From: Faecalibacillus intestinalis
GTDB taxonomy: Bacteria > Bacillota_I > Bacilli_A > Erysipelotrichales > Coprobacillaceae
DNA: 64,000 bases
Assembly: GCF_003024685.1 (NCBI RefSeq)
Contig: NZ_PYLQ01000005.1
Location: forward strand, 45,817 to 109,816
Direction: 5' to 3'
Position 1 is the stretch's first letter. The number at the start of each line of letters is the position of its first letter. The position numbers were made by a program, and so were the translations under genes. A model generated the notes under the pieces. That model was not told the DNA's origin and made no database searches. It worked only from the letters and a program-made list of their open reading frames with translations. Of this stretch, positions 1-8,253 are shown piece by piece.

Positions 1-1896
1 CTTGACAATCGTTGCAAAGTTATCATCCGTCAGCACCATAGCTGCCGCATCTTTCGCCACTTCACTTCCCGTAATTCCCATGGCAACTCCGATATCTGAC
101 TGCTTCAGTGCCGGAGCGTCATTCACTCCGTCTCCCGTCATTGCCACGATATTTCCACGCTCCTGCCATGCCCGCACAATACGGATCTTGTGCTCCGGTG
201 AAACCCTCGCATAGACGGATATCTGTGGTACGAAATCCTGAAGTTCTTCATCAGTCATATCCTCAATAACCGCACCTTCACAGGCTTCCGACATATTTTC
301 CAGAATTCCGATTCGTTTGGCAATAGCCGCTGCTGTTACTTTATGGTCTCCTGTAATCATGATCGGTTTGATTCCAGCCTTGATGCATTCTGCGACTGCA
401 TCTTTAGACTCCACTCTCGGCGGATCCATCATGGAAATCAGTCCCAGGAATGTCAGGTTATTTTCATCATTTAATGTAAGCCCTTGCTCCTGTTCCATCG
501 TCTTAAATGCAAATGCAAGAACTCGCAGTCCGTTTTCTGAAAAATGTTTATTCTGCACTTCAATTCTGACGCGGTCTTCTTCTGTAATCTTTCTTAGAGT
601 ATCTCCATCCTGAATGTGACTCATGCGATCAAGCAGCACATCGACCGCACCTTTTACGACCATAACGTACCGTCCGTCTATAAAATGTTCCGTGGACATA
701 AGTTTTCTGTCACTGTCGAACGGTACCTCGGAAAGCCTTGGGTGTTCATCACGTACTTGTGCATAATCTTCTCCCAAAAGGCTGCCAAGATTAATAAGAG
801 CTGTCTCCGTCGGATCCCCAATCTCCTGACCATCGTGATTTGTAGAATCGTTGCAAAGCATACTGAACATCAGTAACTCTCGCTGTGCCGGATCCTTCAG
901 ATCAATCTCTTCGGAACAGACACTCTCTCCATTTACATAATAATTTTCCACAGTCATTTTATTCTGCGTCAAAGTTCCCGTCTTATCAGAGCAGATGATT
1001 GACACACTGCCAAGTCCTTCAACCGCCTGAAGCTTACGGATGATTGCATGCTCCTTCGCCATCTTCTGTGTACCAAAGGAAAGCACGATGGTCACGATAG
1101 AACTAAGCGCCTCTGGGATAGCTGCCACCGCCAGCGCTACCGCAAATAGAAATGCATTTACAATCGATTCTCCGCGAATCACGCTGATGGCAAATAAAAT
1201 TCCGCAAAATACAAGGATTGTAATAGACAACTTCTTACCAAAATCATCCAGATTCTTTTGAAGCGGTGTCTGCTTCTCTGATGCATTTTTCAGAAGTCGG
1301 GCAATCTTACCGACCTCCGTACTCATTCCGACTTCCGTTACTTCAAAAGATGCTCGCCCATAAGTCACGAAGCTTCCGGAAAATACACGATTTGTCTGAT
1401 CTCCGAGTGCTGCGCCCTCCGGCACTTCATCTAAAGACTTCTCCACTGGAAGACTCTCACCTGTCAGTGCACTTTCGTCCACTTTAAGGCTTGCAACTGT
1501 AAGTAACTTTCCATCTGCCGGAATTAAATCTCCTGCCTCCACAATCACTTCATCACCGACGGTCACTTCTTTCGCCGGCACCTGCATCAACTGCCCGTCA
1601 CGCACAACTTTCGCATCCGGTGCCGACAGCTGCTTCAAACTATTCAGCGACTGCTCTGCCTTCACCGTCTGCACCGTTCCAAGAATCGCATTCATCGTAA
1701 TAACTACAAAAATTACAATCGCACTCTCCACATCTCCAAGAAATCCTGAGATCACCGCGGAGATGATCAGAATAATTACAAGAAAATCCTTGAACTGTTC
1801 TAAAAATATTTGAAAGACGCTTTTTTTCTTTCCCTCTTCCAGTTCATTCGGTCCGTATTTCTTTAGATTTTCCTTCGCCTGCTCATTTGTCAACAT
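1..1896 (-). CDS. Cation-transporting P-type ATPase (Ca2+/Mn2+ type), 3' end outside window
   Basis: This is the N-terminal 632 codons of a P2-type ATPase; the frame stays open to base 1. It starts at an ATG behind a GGAGG-type ribosome site and opens MLTNEQAKENLKKYG, the usual cation ATPase N-terminus. Visible motifs are the actuator TGES (in VDESALTGES), the phosphorylation loop CSDKTGT with the aspartate at residue 304, and near the window edge an AMGITGSEVAKDAA stretch leading into LTDDNF, typical of SERCA/PMCA-like pumps. It would use ATP to export Ca2+ or Mn2+ across the membrane. The yybP-ykoY riboswitch in front favours Mn2+ or mixed Mn2+/Ca2+ export, but this is inferred. Base composition is clearly richer in GC than genes after 3.5 kb. 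Confidence 0.93.
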   Translation of the reverse strand, partial: MLTNEQAKENLKKYGPNELEEGKKKSVFQIFLEQFKDFLVIILIISAVISGFLGDVESAIVIFVVITMNAILGTVQTVKAEQSLNSLKQLSAPDAKVVRDGQLMQVPAKEVTVGDEVIVEAGDLIPADGKLLTVASLKVDESALTGESLPVEKSLDEVPEGAALGDQTNRVFSGSFVTYGRASFEVTEVGMSTEVGKIARLLKNASEKQTPLQKNLDDFGKKLSITILVFCGILFAISVIRGESIVNAFLFAVALAVAAIPEALSSIVTIVLSFGTQKMAKEHAIIRKLQAVEGLGSVSIICSDKTGTLTQNKMTVENYYVNGESVCSEEIDLKDPAQRELLMFSMLCNDSTNHDGQEIGDPTETALINLGSLLGEDYAQVRDEHPRLSEVPFDSDRKLMSTEHFIDGRYVMVVKGAVDVLLDRMSHIQDGDTLRKITEEDRVRIEVQNKHFSENGLRVLAFAFKTMEQEQGLTLNDENNLTFLGLISMMDPPRVESKDAVAECIKAGIKPIMITGDHKVTAAAIAKRIGILENMSEACEGAVIEDMTDEELQDFVPQISVYARVSPEHKIRIVRAWQERGNIVAMTGDGVNDAPALKQSDIGVAMGITGSEVAKDAAAMVLTDDNFATIVK

Positions 1897-1935
1897 AATT
1901 TGTACCTCCTTTTTCCTATTATGGCTCATCTGGTG

Positions 1936-1986
1936 TACAAAAATAGAGACCTTTATTGCACACCAAAAATATGCAATAAAAGTCTC
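1936..1986 (-). terminator. Intrinsic terminator, expression platform of the yybP-ykoY riboswitch
   Basis: On the minus strand GAGACTTTTATTGCA pairs with TGCAATAAAGGTCTC around a short loop and is followed by TATTTTT. The 5' arm overlaps the 3' end of the aptamer (GAGAC), the layout expected when ligand binding withdraws that strand and lets transcription continue into the ATPase gene. Confidence 0.85.
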
Positions 1987-2090
1987 ACCATTTCATTACG
2001 ATACGGATGATCACTCATCGTACTGACGACATCGCAAACGCCTGATTTTCTACTTTGCAAGACTTACAGGCGCCAGTTACTCCCTTTTAT
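1981..2090 (-). promoter_or_regulatory. yybP-ykoY (manganese-sensing) riboswitch aptamer
   Basis: The minus strand begins AAAAGGGAGTAACTGGCG and ends GAAATGGTGAGAC, matching the hallmark 5' GGGAGUA and 3' GAGAC segments of the yybP-ykoY family. It sits between a sigma-A promoter and an intrinsic terminator, directly ahead of a P-type cation ATPase. Family members sense Mn2+ and switch on export genes. I identified it by eye from consensus elements; a covariance-model search would confirm it. Confidence 0.85.
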
Positions 2091-2097
2091 TAAAGTT

Positions 2098-2126
2098 AAT
2101 ATAGTCGATTCTTTCGAATCTGTCAA
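2098..2126 (-). promoter_or_regulatory. Sigma-A promoter for the riboswitch-controlled ATPase
   Basis: TTGACA, a 17-bp spacer and TATATT lie just upstream of the riboswitch. The spacer contains a small inverted repeat, GATTC-GAAA-GAATC, which might be an operator. Confidence 0.75.
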
Positions 2127-2134
2127 CGGGTTTT

Positions 2135-3325
2135 TTACCTTTCCATCAAATAATCTATTATATTCTGATGTATGATTCCTTCTCTTGAAAAATCAAATCT
2201 GTCCATGGAAAGTACATATTTCGGATAATGATCTTGAATATCCTTATATGCCCCAAATTCTCTTTCTATGACATCTTCCGTTGCTAGCAAATATGCGACC
2301 TGGTAATACTCTTTCCGTCTTTCACTGCTACAAAATCAATCTCACCCTTTGTCGTTTTTCCCACATATACTTCATATCCCCGAACTAAAAACTCATTATA
2401 TACAACATTTTCTATAAGACCACCTATTTCTGTCTTGAATCTGTATTTTTGATTTTTCCAAACCCTACATCTGTCAGATAATATTTATCAAACCTGGTCA
2501 ATACCCTTTTTCCTCGGATAGCATAGCGCATTGCTTTATTCATGACCGTCGCTGCAACTATCTTTTCCATATAATTATTATAGTATCCGGTGCTACTTTT
2601 CGATTTACACTTTCAAAATACTTGGCAATCGATGTTGGAGAAAATGTCTGCGAAGAGTTCAATACAATGTATTCCAACAGTCTGTTCAGTGCATCTACAT
2701 CCCTCACCTGACCTCGCCAGAAAATATCCTTCAACACAATAGAATCATACAAATCTGTCATAAACACTTTAGTTTCTTCTTCGGTTTTAAAATAAAAGCG
2801 CTGTGGCATTACGCCCCATGTAATATAGCCCATAAATTCTTTTTCAGACGCTTCTTCTTTCTTTACTCCCAACATCTCAAACATTTCCTGAAAACGAAAC
2901 GGCATCACCCGAAAATTCACGTATCTTCCGGATAACAATGTTGCTAATTCTCCCGACAACAGCCAGCTATTGGAACCCGTGATAAAAATACTTACATTTT
3001 TTGTTGCGTGAAAAGAATTTATAGCCCGTTCAAATTCTTCAACCATCTGAATCTCATCTAAGAAAATGTAATACTTTTCTTCATCAACGATAAGTTTCTC
3101 CACATACCCATACAAATCCATCGCATTCTTTATAAATGCGTATTTCATATCTTCCAGGTTCATATATATAATATGATCATCGGTAACACCTTGATCCTCT
3201 TTCATTTCATCCATAATCTGCTTAAGCAAAATAGATTTCCCACAACGTCTTATACCCGTTACTAAAAGTGCTTTATTAGAATTTTCAAGCCATTCTCTAA
3301 TAGAAATCGAACTTTTTCTATGCAT
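2135..3325 (-). pseudogene. AAA+ ATPase with DUF4143 C-terminal domain, frameshifted
   Basis: The start is the ATG at 3325 (MHRKSSISIREW), 8 nt after GGAGG. The N-terminal AAA_14 domain is intact: Walker A VTGIRRCGKS and Walker B YIFLDEIQ. After APDTI the frame breaks near 2581 where one T is missing. The continuing homologous reading (NYMEKIVAATVMNKAMRY, then LTDVGFGK) breaks again near 2440 and near 2314, and finally ends in NIIDYLMER and a stop at 2135. Each break is repaired by adding one base, giving a protein of about 395 aa, normal for the family. Such ATPases are common in gut Firmicutes; their role is poorly known. Its intermediate GC and its neighbour suggest it belongs with the foreign block at the window start. 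Confidence 0.85.
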
Positions 3326-3470
3326 AAAGCAACACCTCCATCTATACAATACACCAATTGTCCTGTTTTTTAATTTTAAATACAACAAATTGCCCGTTTT
3401 GTAATTTTTGCTATAAATTTGTCAAAAATTATCAAATTTTCTTTATTAATTTGATCTTTTATTTTTGGTA

Positions 3471-3502
3471 CAAAATAAAAAGCTTTGGACAATATCCAAA
3501 AC
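3471..3502 (-). terminator. Intrinsic terminator downstream of folT
   Basis: TTTGGA-TATTG-TCCAAA followed by GCTTTTTATTTTG on the minus strand, immediately after the folT stop codon. It also roughly marks the change from the GC-richer block to the AT-rich host-like sequence. Confidence 0.75.
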
Positions 3503-3503
3503 T

Positions 3504-4334
3504 TTATCTAATAACTTTTTGAATCATTCGATTCATTGTATATACAATGATAATACCTACAGGTATCATCACACATGATTTTAAAATTCTTACAAATTGT
3601 GATGCAAAGAATGGTATTCCATACATTGTTTGTAACCAATATGGTGTTAAAAACATCGTTACTGTTAGTTCAATAGCCACAACTGATAGAATACTTAAAT
3701 GAAATAAGCATAAATCTTTTTCTTTGAGTTTATTTTTATAATATCTTATAAAAATAAAGAGAATAGTAAGCATTGCTGCAATGATGACAAAGATTGTAAA
3801 TTTAATTGGTAATGTTACTTGATATGAAGATCCTGAAATATTAACTTCATTGATTTTAAAAACATAAAGACATCCTAGTAACGAAATAATGACCATTACT
3901 ATTTTTACAATTCTTTCTAATAATCTTTCATTTTTTTCATTTAAATAAATCTTTAATAGACATGGTATTTCAGTTTGTAAAACCGCATTTAAAGTAAATC
4001 CTAAAAATGGAAATCCTCCAGCATTTGCTAGAACAAGACCTAGAAAATCTGTGGCAATAGAAACTATAAAACAATACCCTGGTTGTAATGTTAAACCAGC
4101 AACGATTAAAGGTAATACCTCTAATGTAATTTTTAAACTTGGAAAGCCAAGAAAAGGTACCATCACAGCTAACCTTTTTAAAATAATAGCTAGAATGACA
4201 AATAAAGCCCCCAATGTCATTTGTCGCACATCGCTTTTCATTGGATATTTATAAAAAACAAATATCCCAATCGAAACAATAATAACCCCTAAAATAATTT
4301 GAATCATCGTTTGATTGCTACTTAAAAAAACCAA
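3504..4334 (-). CDS. folT: Folate ECF transporter S component FolT
   Basis: A 276-aa multi-pass membrane protein. Residues about 35-130 show the folate S-component signature: FLGFPSLKITLEVLPLIVAG, then ATDFLGLVLANAGGFPFLGF. It should bind folate and work with a shared ECF AAT module, which is not encoded here. The family core is about 170-200 aa; here extra helices follow the core. The start is uncertain: the TTG at 4334 has AGGA a few bases upstream, while the ATG at codon 10 has no visible ribosome site. folC lies directly upstream, which supports a folate role. The tandem repeat at 4344-4522 forms most of its untranslated leader. Confidence 0.88.
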   Translation of the reverse strand: MVFLSSNQTMIQIILGVIIVSIGIFVFYKYPMKSDVRQMTLGALFVILAIILKRLAVMVPFLGFPSLKITLEVLPLIVAGLTLQPGYCFIVSIATDFLGLVLANAGGFPFLGFTLNAVLQTEIPCLLKIYLNEKNERLLERIVKIVMVIISLLGCLYVFKINEVNISGSSYQVTLPIKFTIFVIIAAMLTILFIFIRYYKNKLKEKDLCLFHLSILSVVAIELTVTMFLTPYWLQTMYGIPFFASQFVRILKSCVMIPVGIIIVYTMNRMIQKVIR

Positions 4335-4343
4335 TTGTTCCTG

Positions 4344-4522
4344 CTTCGTCCTCTTATAAGTCCACAGGCGTTAATTCCGGTAAGAAACCGTACATATGTT
4401 TTTTCCCACTTCGTCCTCTTTCTAGTCCATGGGCGTTAATTCCGATATAAAACCGTACATATGCTTTCCCGCTTCGTCCTCTTGCTAGTCCACGGGCGTT
4501 AATTCCGATATAAAACCGTACA
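4344..4522. repeat. Tandem repeat, 3 copies of a 63-65 bp unit
   Basis: Three consecutive copies begin CTTCGTCCTCTT at 4344, 4409 and 4472. Each carries GGCGTTAATTCC followed by an ACCGTACA-type block. Spacing is 65 then 63 bases and there are no unique spacers, so it is not a CRISPR array. On the minus strand one frame is open through most of the array with a 21-residue period (units begin VRFYIGINA), and it stops just before folT. The composition is richer in GC than the flanks. It occupies almost the whole folC-folT intergenic region. Confidence 0.85.
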
Positions 4523-4556
4523 CAATTGCTACTAAAAGTAGACTCCTCCTTCTTTA

Positions 4557-6068
4557 TTATTTGCTATGAATCTTTTGTAATAAGTATTTCCTTACTTCAG
4601 AAATAAAATACAATGATCCCGTAATCAAAAATGTTCCTTCTTGTAAATAAATATCGTCTAAAGCTTTTCTAAAGTCCGGTTCAATTTTTACCGGATAGTC
4701 CCCTGCTAATAATTTTGCACTTTGACTACGTGGATGTTTAAATTCACAGACGGTTATATCATACGTCAAATCTAATAATCTTTCAATCATATAGTCCGTA
4801 TCTTTATCTCTTAATGCTGAAAAGATGATTTTTAAATTATGTAATTTACGTGCAGAACGATAGAGTTCATCAACACCTTCTCGATTATGGGCCCCATCTA
4901 AAATAATCAGTGGTTTTTCACTTATGATTTCAAAACGTCCTGCCCACTTAGCTTCAAATAAACCTTCAACAATTGAAGATTCATCTAATTCAATAAAATG
5001 ATGTTCCTTTAAATATAATAAGGTTTCTAATGCTAAAGCACTATTTTCAATTTGATAAAGAGCTGGTGTATTTAAAACAACATTATAATCCTTATATGTA
5101 TATTTAACATTTTCACCATCTTGTAAATCATGAATACGATCTAAACGAATCAAATGACTATGATGCTTTTCACAAGTATCTCTAAAAATATCAACACATT
5201 CTTGTTTATGTTCTCCTGTAATAAAATCAACATGCTCTTTAATAATTCCCGCTTTCGCTCTAGCAATACTTTCATAGCTATCACCTAAATAATCCATATG
5301 ATCTAAACCAATATTCGTATTGACGCAAACCATTGGTAAAATAATATTCGTTGCATCTAATTCTCCACCTAATCCAACCTCATAAATGGCATAGTCAACA
5401 CCTTGATAAATAAAGTAAAGAATTGAAATAAAGACTTCTATTTCAAATAAAGAAATCTCATACTTTAACCAATTATCCACATATCTATTAGCAACATCAA
5501 CAATAAATTGTTCCTTGATCCATTCATCATTGATACGTACGACATCTAACCTAGAAATAAGTGCTGGTGAAGTAAAAGTTCCTACAGTATATCCCTGTTT
5601 TTTTAAAACTTCTTTCATGTAATTAACAGTCGAACCTTTCCCATTTGTTCCACAAACATGGATACATTTTAAAGCATGTTGGATATTATAAAATTCTTGC
5701 ATATATTTTTTAAAGTTATCTAAACTATAGACACGATCTTTTTGTTGATGAATAAAGTCATAGACTTCTTCATAGTGTTTAAATTGTTTTTTTGTTTTTA
5801 TTTGTATGATTTTATTTTGATAAATGATATCTTTTAGAGCTATTTTTTTAATGACTGCTATTAATTGTTGTTTAATTTCATCAGTTCCTAAACAAAGTTC
5901 TATTTCATTTTTGATAACATCAAAAATAATAACCCCATTGATATTTTGATTTTCATTGACATAAATAATCTTTTGATTTTGTTTTAAATATTCTTTTGTT
6001 ATTTCTTCTTGATGGATAAATTGTATTAATTCATCCATTCTTTTTTCATTTAATAATTTGATAGACAT
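4557..6068 (-). CDS. folC: Bifunctional folylpolyglutamate synthase/dihydrofolate synthase FolC
   Basis: Adds glutamate to folates (and to dihydropteroate) using ATP in the cytoplasm. The Mur-ligase-type P-loop GTNGKGS is at residues 140-146, followed by TFTSPAL, the GLGGELDATN segment and IILDGAHN. The start is the ATG at 6068 (MSIKLLNEKRM), which has GGGTGA upstream; the longer frame from 6086 lacks a site. The P-loop normally lies near residue 45-55, so this protein has roughly 90 extra N-terminal residues of unknown role. It is followed by folT, giving a folate uptake and retention pair. Confidence 0.93.
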   Translation of the reverse strand: MSIKLLNEKRMDELIQFIHQEEITKEYLKQNQKIIYVNENQNINGVIIFDVIKNEIELCLGTDEIKQQLIAVIKKIALKDIIYQNKIIQIKTKKQFKHYEEVYDFIHQQKDRVYSLDNFKKYMQEFYNIQHALKCIHVCGTNGKGSTVNYMKEVLKKQGYTVGTFTSPALISRLDVVRINDEWIKEQFIVDVANRYVDNWLKYEISLFEIEVFISILYFIYQGVDYAIYEVGLGGELDATNIILPMVCVNTNIGLDHMDYLGDSYESIARAKAGIIKEHVDFITGEHKQECVDIFRDTCEKHHSHLIRLDRIHDLQDGENVKYTYKDYNVVLNTPALYQIENSALALETLLYLKEHHFIELDESSIVEGLFEAKWAGRFEIISEKPLIILDGAHNREGVDELYRSARKLHNLKIIFSALRDKDTDYMIERLLDLTYDITVCEFKHPRSQSAKLLAGDYPVKIEPDFRKALDDIYLQEGTFLITGSLYFISEVRKYLLQKIHSK

Positions 6069-6093
6069 AATTTCACCCACAAACATTATAAAG

Positions 6094-6120
6094 GATTAAA
6101 AAAAAAGGACAATGTCCTTT
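6094..6120 (-). terminator. Intrinsic terminator after darA
   Basis: AAAGGAC-ATT-GTCCTTT followed by a run of T on the minus strand, directly after the darA stop. It should separate darA from folC transcription. Confidence 0.7.
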
Positions 6121-6122
6121 TT

Positions 6123-6449
6123 CTAAAATTTTTCAAATTGTTCAATATCTAATACAAAAACTGTTGCTCCACCAACAAGTACATCTACCATGATTGGAGT
6201 AAAAAATTCTCCCATTTCAGTAGGTGGAACAGTAGGTTCTTTTTCTACACGTTTTTTAGAATTTTCTTTAATAATACCTACAGCATGTTCAACTTTATCA
6301 TCATTTGTTCCAATAAAGAATGTTGTATTTCCTTTCTTTAAGAATCCACCTGTTGTTGATAATTTTGTAACGAAGTATCCTTCTTCTGTAAGTGCGGCTT
6401 GTACTGATGAACTATCATCAGAATTTACGATAGCAATAATTAATTTCAT
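6123..6449 (-). CDS. darA: Cyclic-di-AMP receptor DarA (PII-like, DUF970)
   Basis: A 108-aa PII-like protein opening MKLIIAIVNSDD, with the conserved LSTTGGFLKKGNTTFFIG segment (T-loop/B-loop region) and an MVDVLVGGATVFVLD C-terminus. Homologues (DarA/PstA) form trimers that bind c-di-AMP; the downstream effector is unknown. The ribosome site is AGGAGGG. The c-di-AMP synthase operon cdaA-ybbR-glmM is at about 38-42 kb, so synthase and receptor occur in the same window. Confidence 0.93.
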   Translation of the reverse strand: MKLIIAIVNSDDSSSVQAALTEEGYFVTKLSTTGGFLKKGNTTFFIGTNDDKVEHAVGIIKENSKKRVEKEPTVPPTEMGEFFTPIMVDVLVGGATVFVLDIEQFEKF

Positions 6450-6497
6450 AAGCCATCCCTCCTGTATATTTATATTTTACACCAAATAAAATAATTA

Positions 6498-7673
6498 TTA
6501 AAGTTTTTCGCCATGAAGAATTGGTAAAAATTTTCTTTCATAATCATTTAAAACATAAGTATCTGTCATCATTGATAAATAATCAGAGACAATCAGTGGA
6601 TTGGGCGTCTTTTGATAATTTTCTACCATCTTATTTTTAAACTTAACAATATTCGAATCTTGATCATTATTTTCCAATTCTTCTAAATAAACATCAAAGA
6701 GTTCTTTAACCATTCTTGAAAGTTTAGCATTTTCTTTTTCTAAAACTGGATGATGATGGACTTTTTCTCCTAAAAAGAAGAGTAGGGATGATAATGCTTC
6801 AAAGACTTCATGAGAAAAACGTAAATATGGTTTTTGATAACTATGAATCATCAAATCACCAATTAATTTATTCATAATTGATTTATTATTATCTCCTAAT
6901 ACTTTTACTACATTTTCAGGAAGATCTTTCTTTTGTAAGATACCTACACTCATAGCATCTTCAATATCTTTTCCAATATAAGAAATAACATCTGAAATAC
7001 GAACCACACATCCTTCTAAAGTCATTGGTTTTAATTCAAGACTGGCATTTTCTTTATGCCAACAATCATGATACTCTTGTAAGAATTGTTCTTTTGTTTT
7101 TTTACGGTCTGGTTCATATTTTTTAGAAAGCATTTCACCATTATGACACAAAATAGCATCTAAGACTTGTAAAGAAACATTATAGCCTTTCCCATTTCTT
7201 TCTAAATAAAGAATATTTCGTACACTATTAGCATTATGACAAAAATATCCAAAACCTTTTTCTTGTAGTTTTTCATTCAACGCTCTTTCTCCTACATGAC
7301 CATAAGGAGCATGTCCTAAATCATGTCCTAAAGCAGCCGCTTCAATTAAATCTAAATTTAAATTCAAACCTTTTCCTATTTGTCTGGCAATACGTGAAAC
7401 CCATTGAACATGGATTGAACGTTTAGAAATATGGGCACTTTGAAAAAATGAAAGAGCCTGTGTTTTATCTGTGTAACGTTGATAAGATTTACAATATAAA
7501 ATACGATCAATATCTTCTTCAAAAGGCCAACGAATATCAAACTCTTCATGTTCACTTTCTTCTTTTCTTAATTTTTGACATTCACTTGTTTTACAAGCAT
7601 AGGGAGAAAGTGTTCGATCATATTCTTTTGTTCTCTTTATAGTATTTTTTATAATTTTTTCTTCTTCTTTCAT
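6498..7673 (-). CDS. dGTPase-like HD-domain deoxynucleoside triphosphohydrolase
   Basis: The HD metal-binding core is visible: His 88 in RSIHVQWV, and GHDLGHAPYGH at residues 116-126. YCKSYQRYTDKTQ near residue 60 is typical of dNTPase N-termini (FRRLxDKTQ-like). It should hydrolyse dGTP or other dNTPs to nucleoside plus triphosphate, in nucleotide-pool control. I chose the ATG at 7673 (MKEEEKI) because AGGTGA precedes it; the GTG at 7682 overlaps that site. Length 391 aa is within the family range. It lies between darA and mntP, all in one direction. Confidence 0.88.
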   Translation of the reverse strand: MKEEEKIIKNTIKRTKEYDRTLSPYACKTSECQKLRKEESEHEEFDIRWPFEEDIDRILYCKSYQRYTDKTQALSFFQSAHISKRSIHVQWVSRIARQIGKGLNLNLDLIEAAALGHDLGHAPYGHVGERALNEKLQEKGFGYFCHNANSVRNILYLERNGKGYNVSLQVLDAILCHNGEMLSKKYEPDRKKTKEQFLQEYHDCWHKENASLELKPMTLEGCVVRISDVISYIGKDIEDAMSVGILQKKDLPENVVKVLGDNNKSIMNKLIGDLMIHSYQKPYLRFSHEVFEALSSLLFFLGEKVHHHPVLEKENAKLSRMVKELFDVYLEELENNDQDSNIVKFKNKMVENYQKTPNPLIVSDYLSMMTDTYVLNDYERKFLPILHGEKL

Positions 7674-7703
7674 ACTTGTCACCTATTTCATTATATACTT
7701 TTT

Positions 7704-8252
7704 TCAAAAGAGATGCTCCAACAATGTTTTAAAAGCAATTAAAATCAAAACAACGCCCCCAAAAATAAGTGCCTTATTTTGAAACTTATTGTTTAAATAA
7801 CGTCCAATTTGTAAAGCAAACAAACATAATAGAAAAGTAATAATTCCTATAATCAATAAAGCTTGATAAATAGCAACTTCTAAAAAAGCAAAAGTCATAC
7901 CAATAGCAAAAGCATCAATACTTGTTGCAAAAGCAAGAATTGTTAAATCTAATAATTTAAAATTATAATTTGTTTCTTCTTCACTAAAAGCATCTTTTAA
8001 CATATTGATACCAACAATCATTAAAAAGATAAAAGCGATATAATGATCATAGGCTTGTATCTTTTTTGAAAATACACATCCTAAATGATATCCTAAAAAA
8101 GGCATCAATGCCTGAAAAAAGCCAAAATAAAAAGCAATGAAGCTTTGTTTCTTGATGTTTCCTTTTGGCATAGAAATACCATACATCATCGAAACAGTAA
8201 AAGCATCCATCGCTAATGAAATTGAAATAACAACAAGTTCAAATAATGACAC
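7704..8252 (-). CDS. mntP: Manganese efflux pump MntP
   Basis: A 183-aa protein with six hydrophobic segments. It shows the two MntP repeats with acidic membrane residues: SISLAMDAFTVSMMYG near the start and LAFATSIDAFAIGMTF in the second half. It exports Mn2+ across the membrane. The start is inferred as GTG at 8252, 7 nt after GGAGAG; the nearby ATG is in another frame. It abuts the stop codon of the FAD dehydrogenase, suggesting co-transcription. No riboswitch is visible here, unlike the ATPase at 1.9 kb. Confidence 0.9.
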   Translation of the reverse strand: MSLFELVVISISLAMDAFTVSMMYGISMPKGNIKKQSFIAFYFGFFQALMPFLGYHLGCVFSKKIQAYDHYIAFIFLMIVGINMLKDAFSEEETNYNFKLLDLTILAFATSIDAFAIGMTFAFLEVAIYQALLIIGIITFLLCLFALQIGRYLNNKFQNKALIFGGVVLILIAFKTLLEHLF

Positions 8253-8253
8253 A

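Noticed and set aside
2..1487. Several plus-strand ORFs
   Set aside because: They are antisense to the P-type ATPase, whose frame is continuous and carries all family motifs.
4344..4522. CRISPR-like array
   Set aside because: The 63-65 bp units are directly contiguous with no unique spacers and no cas genes are present.
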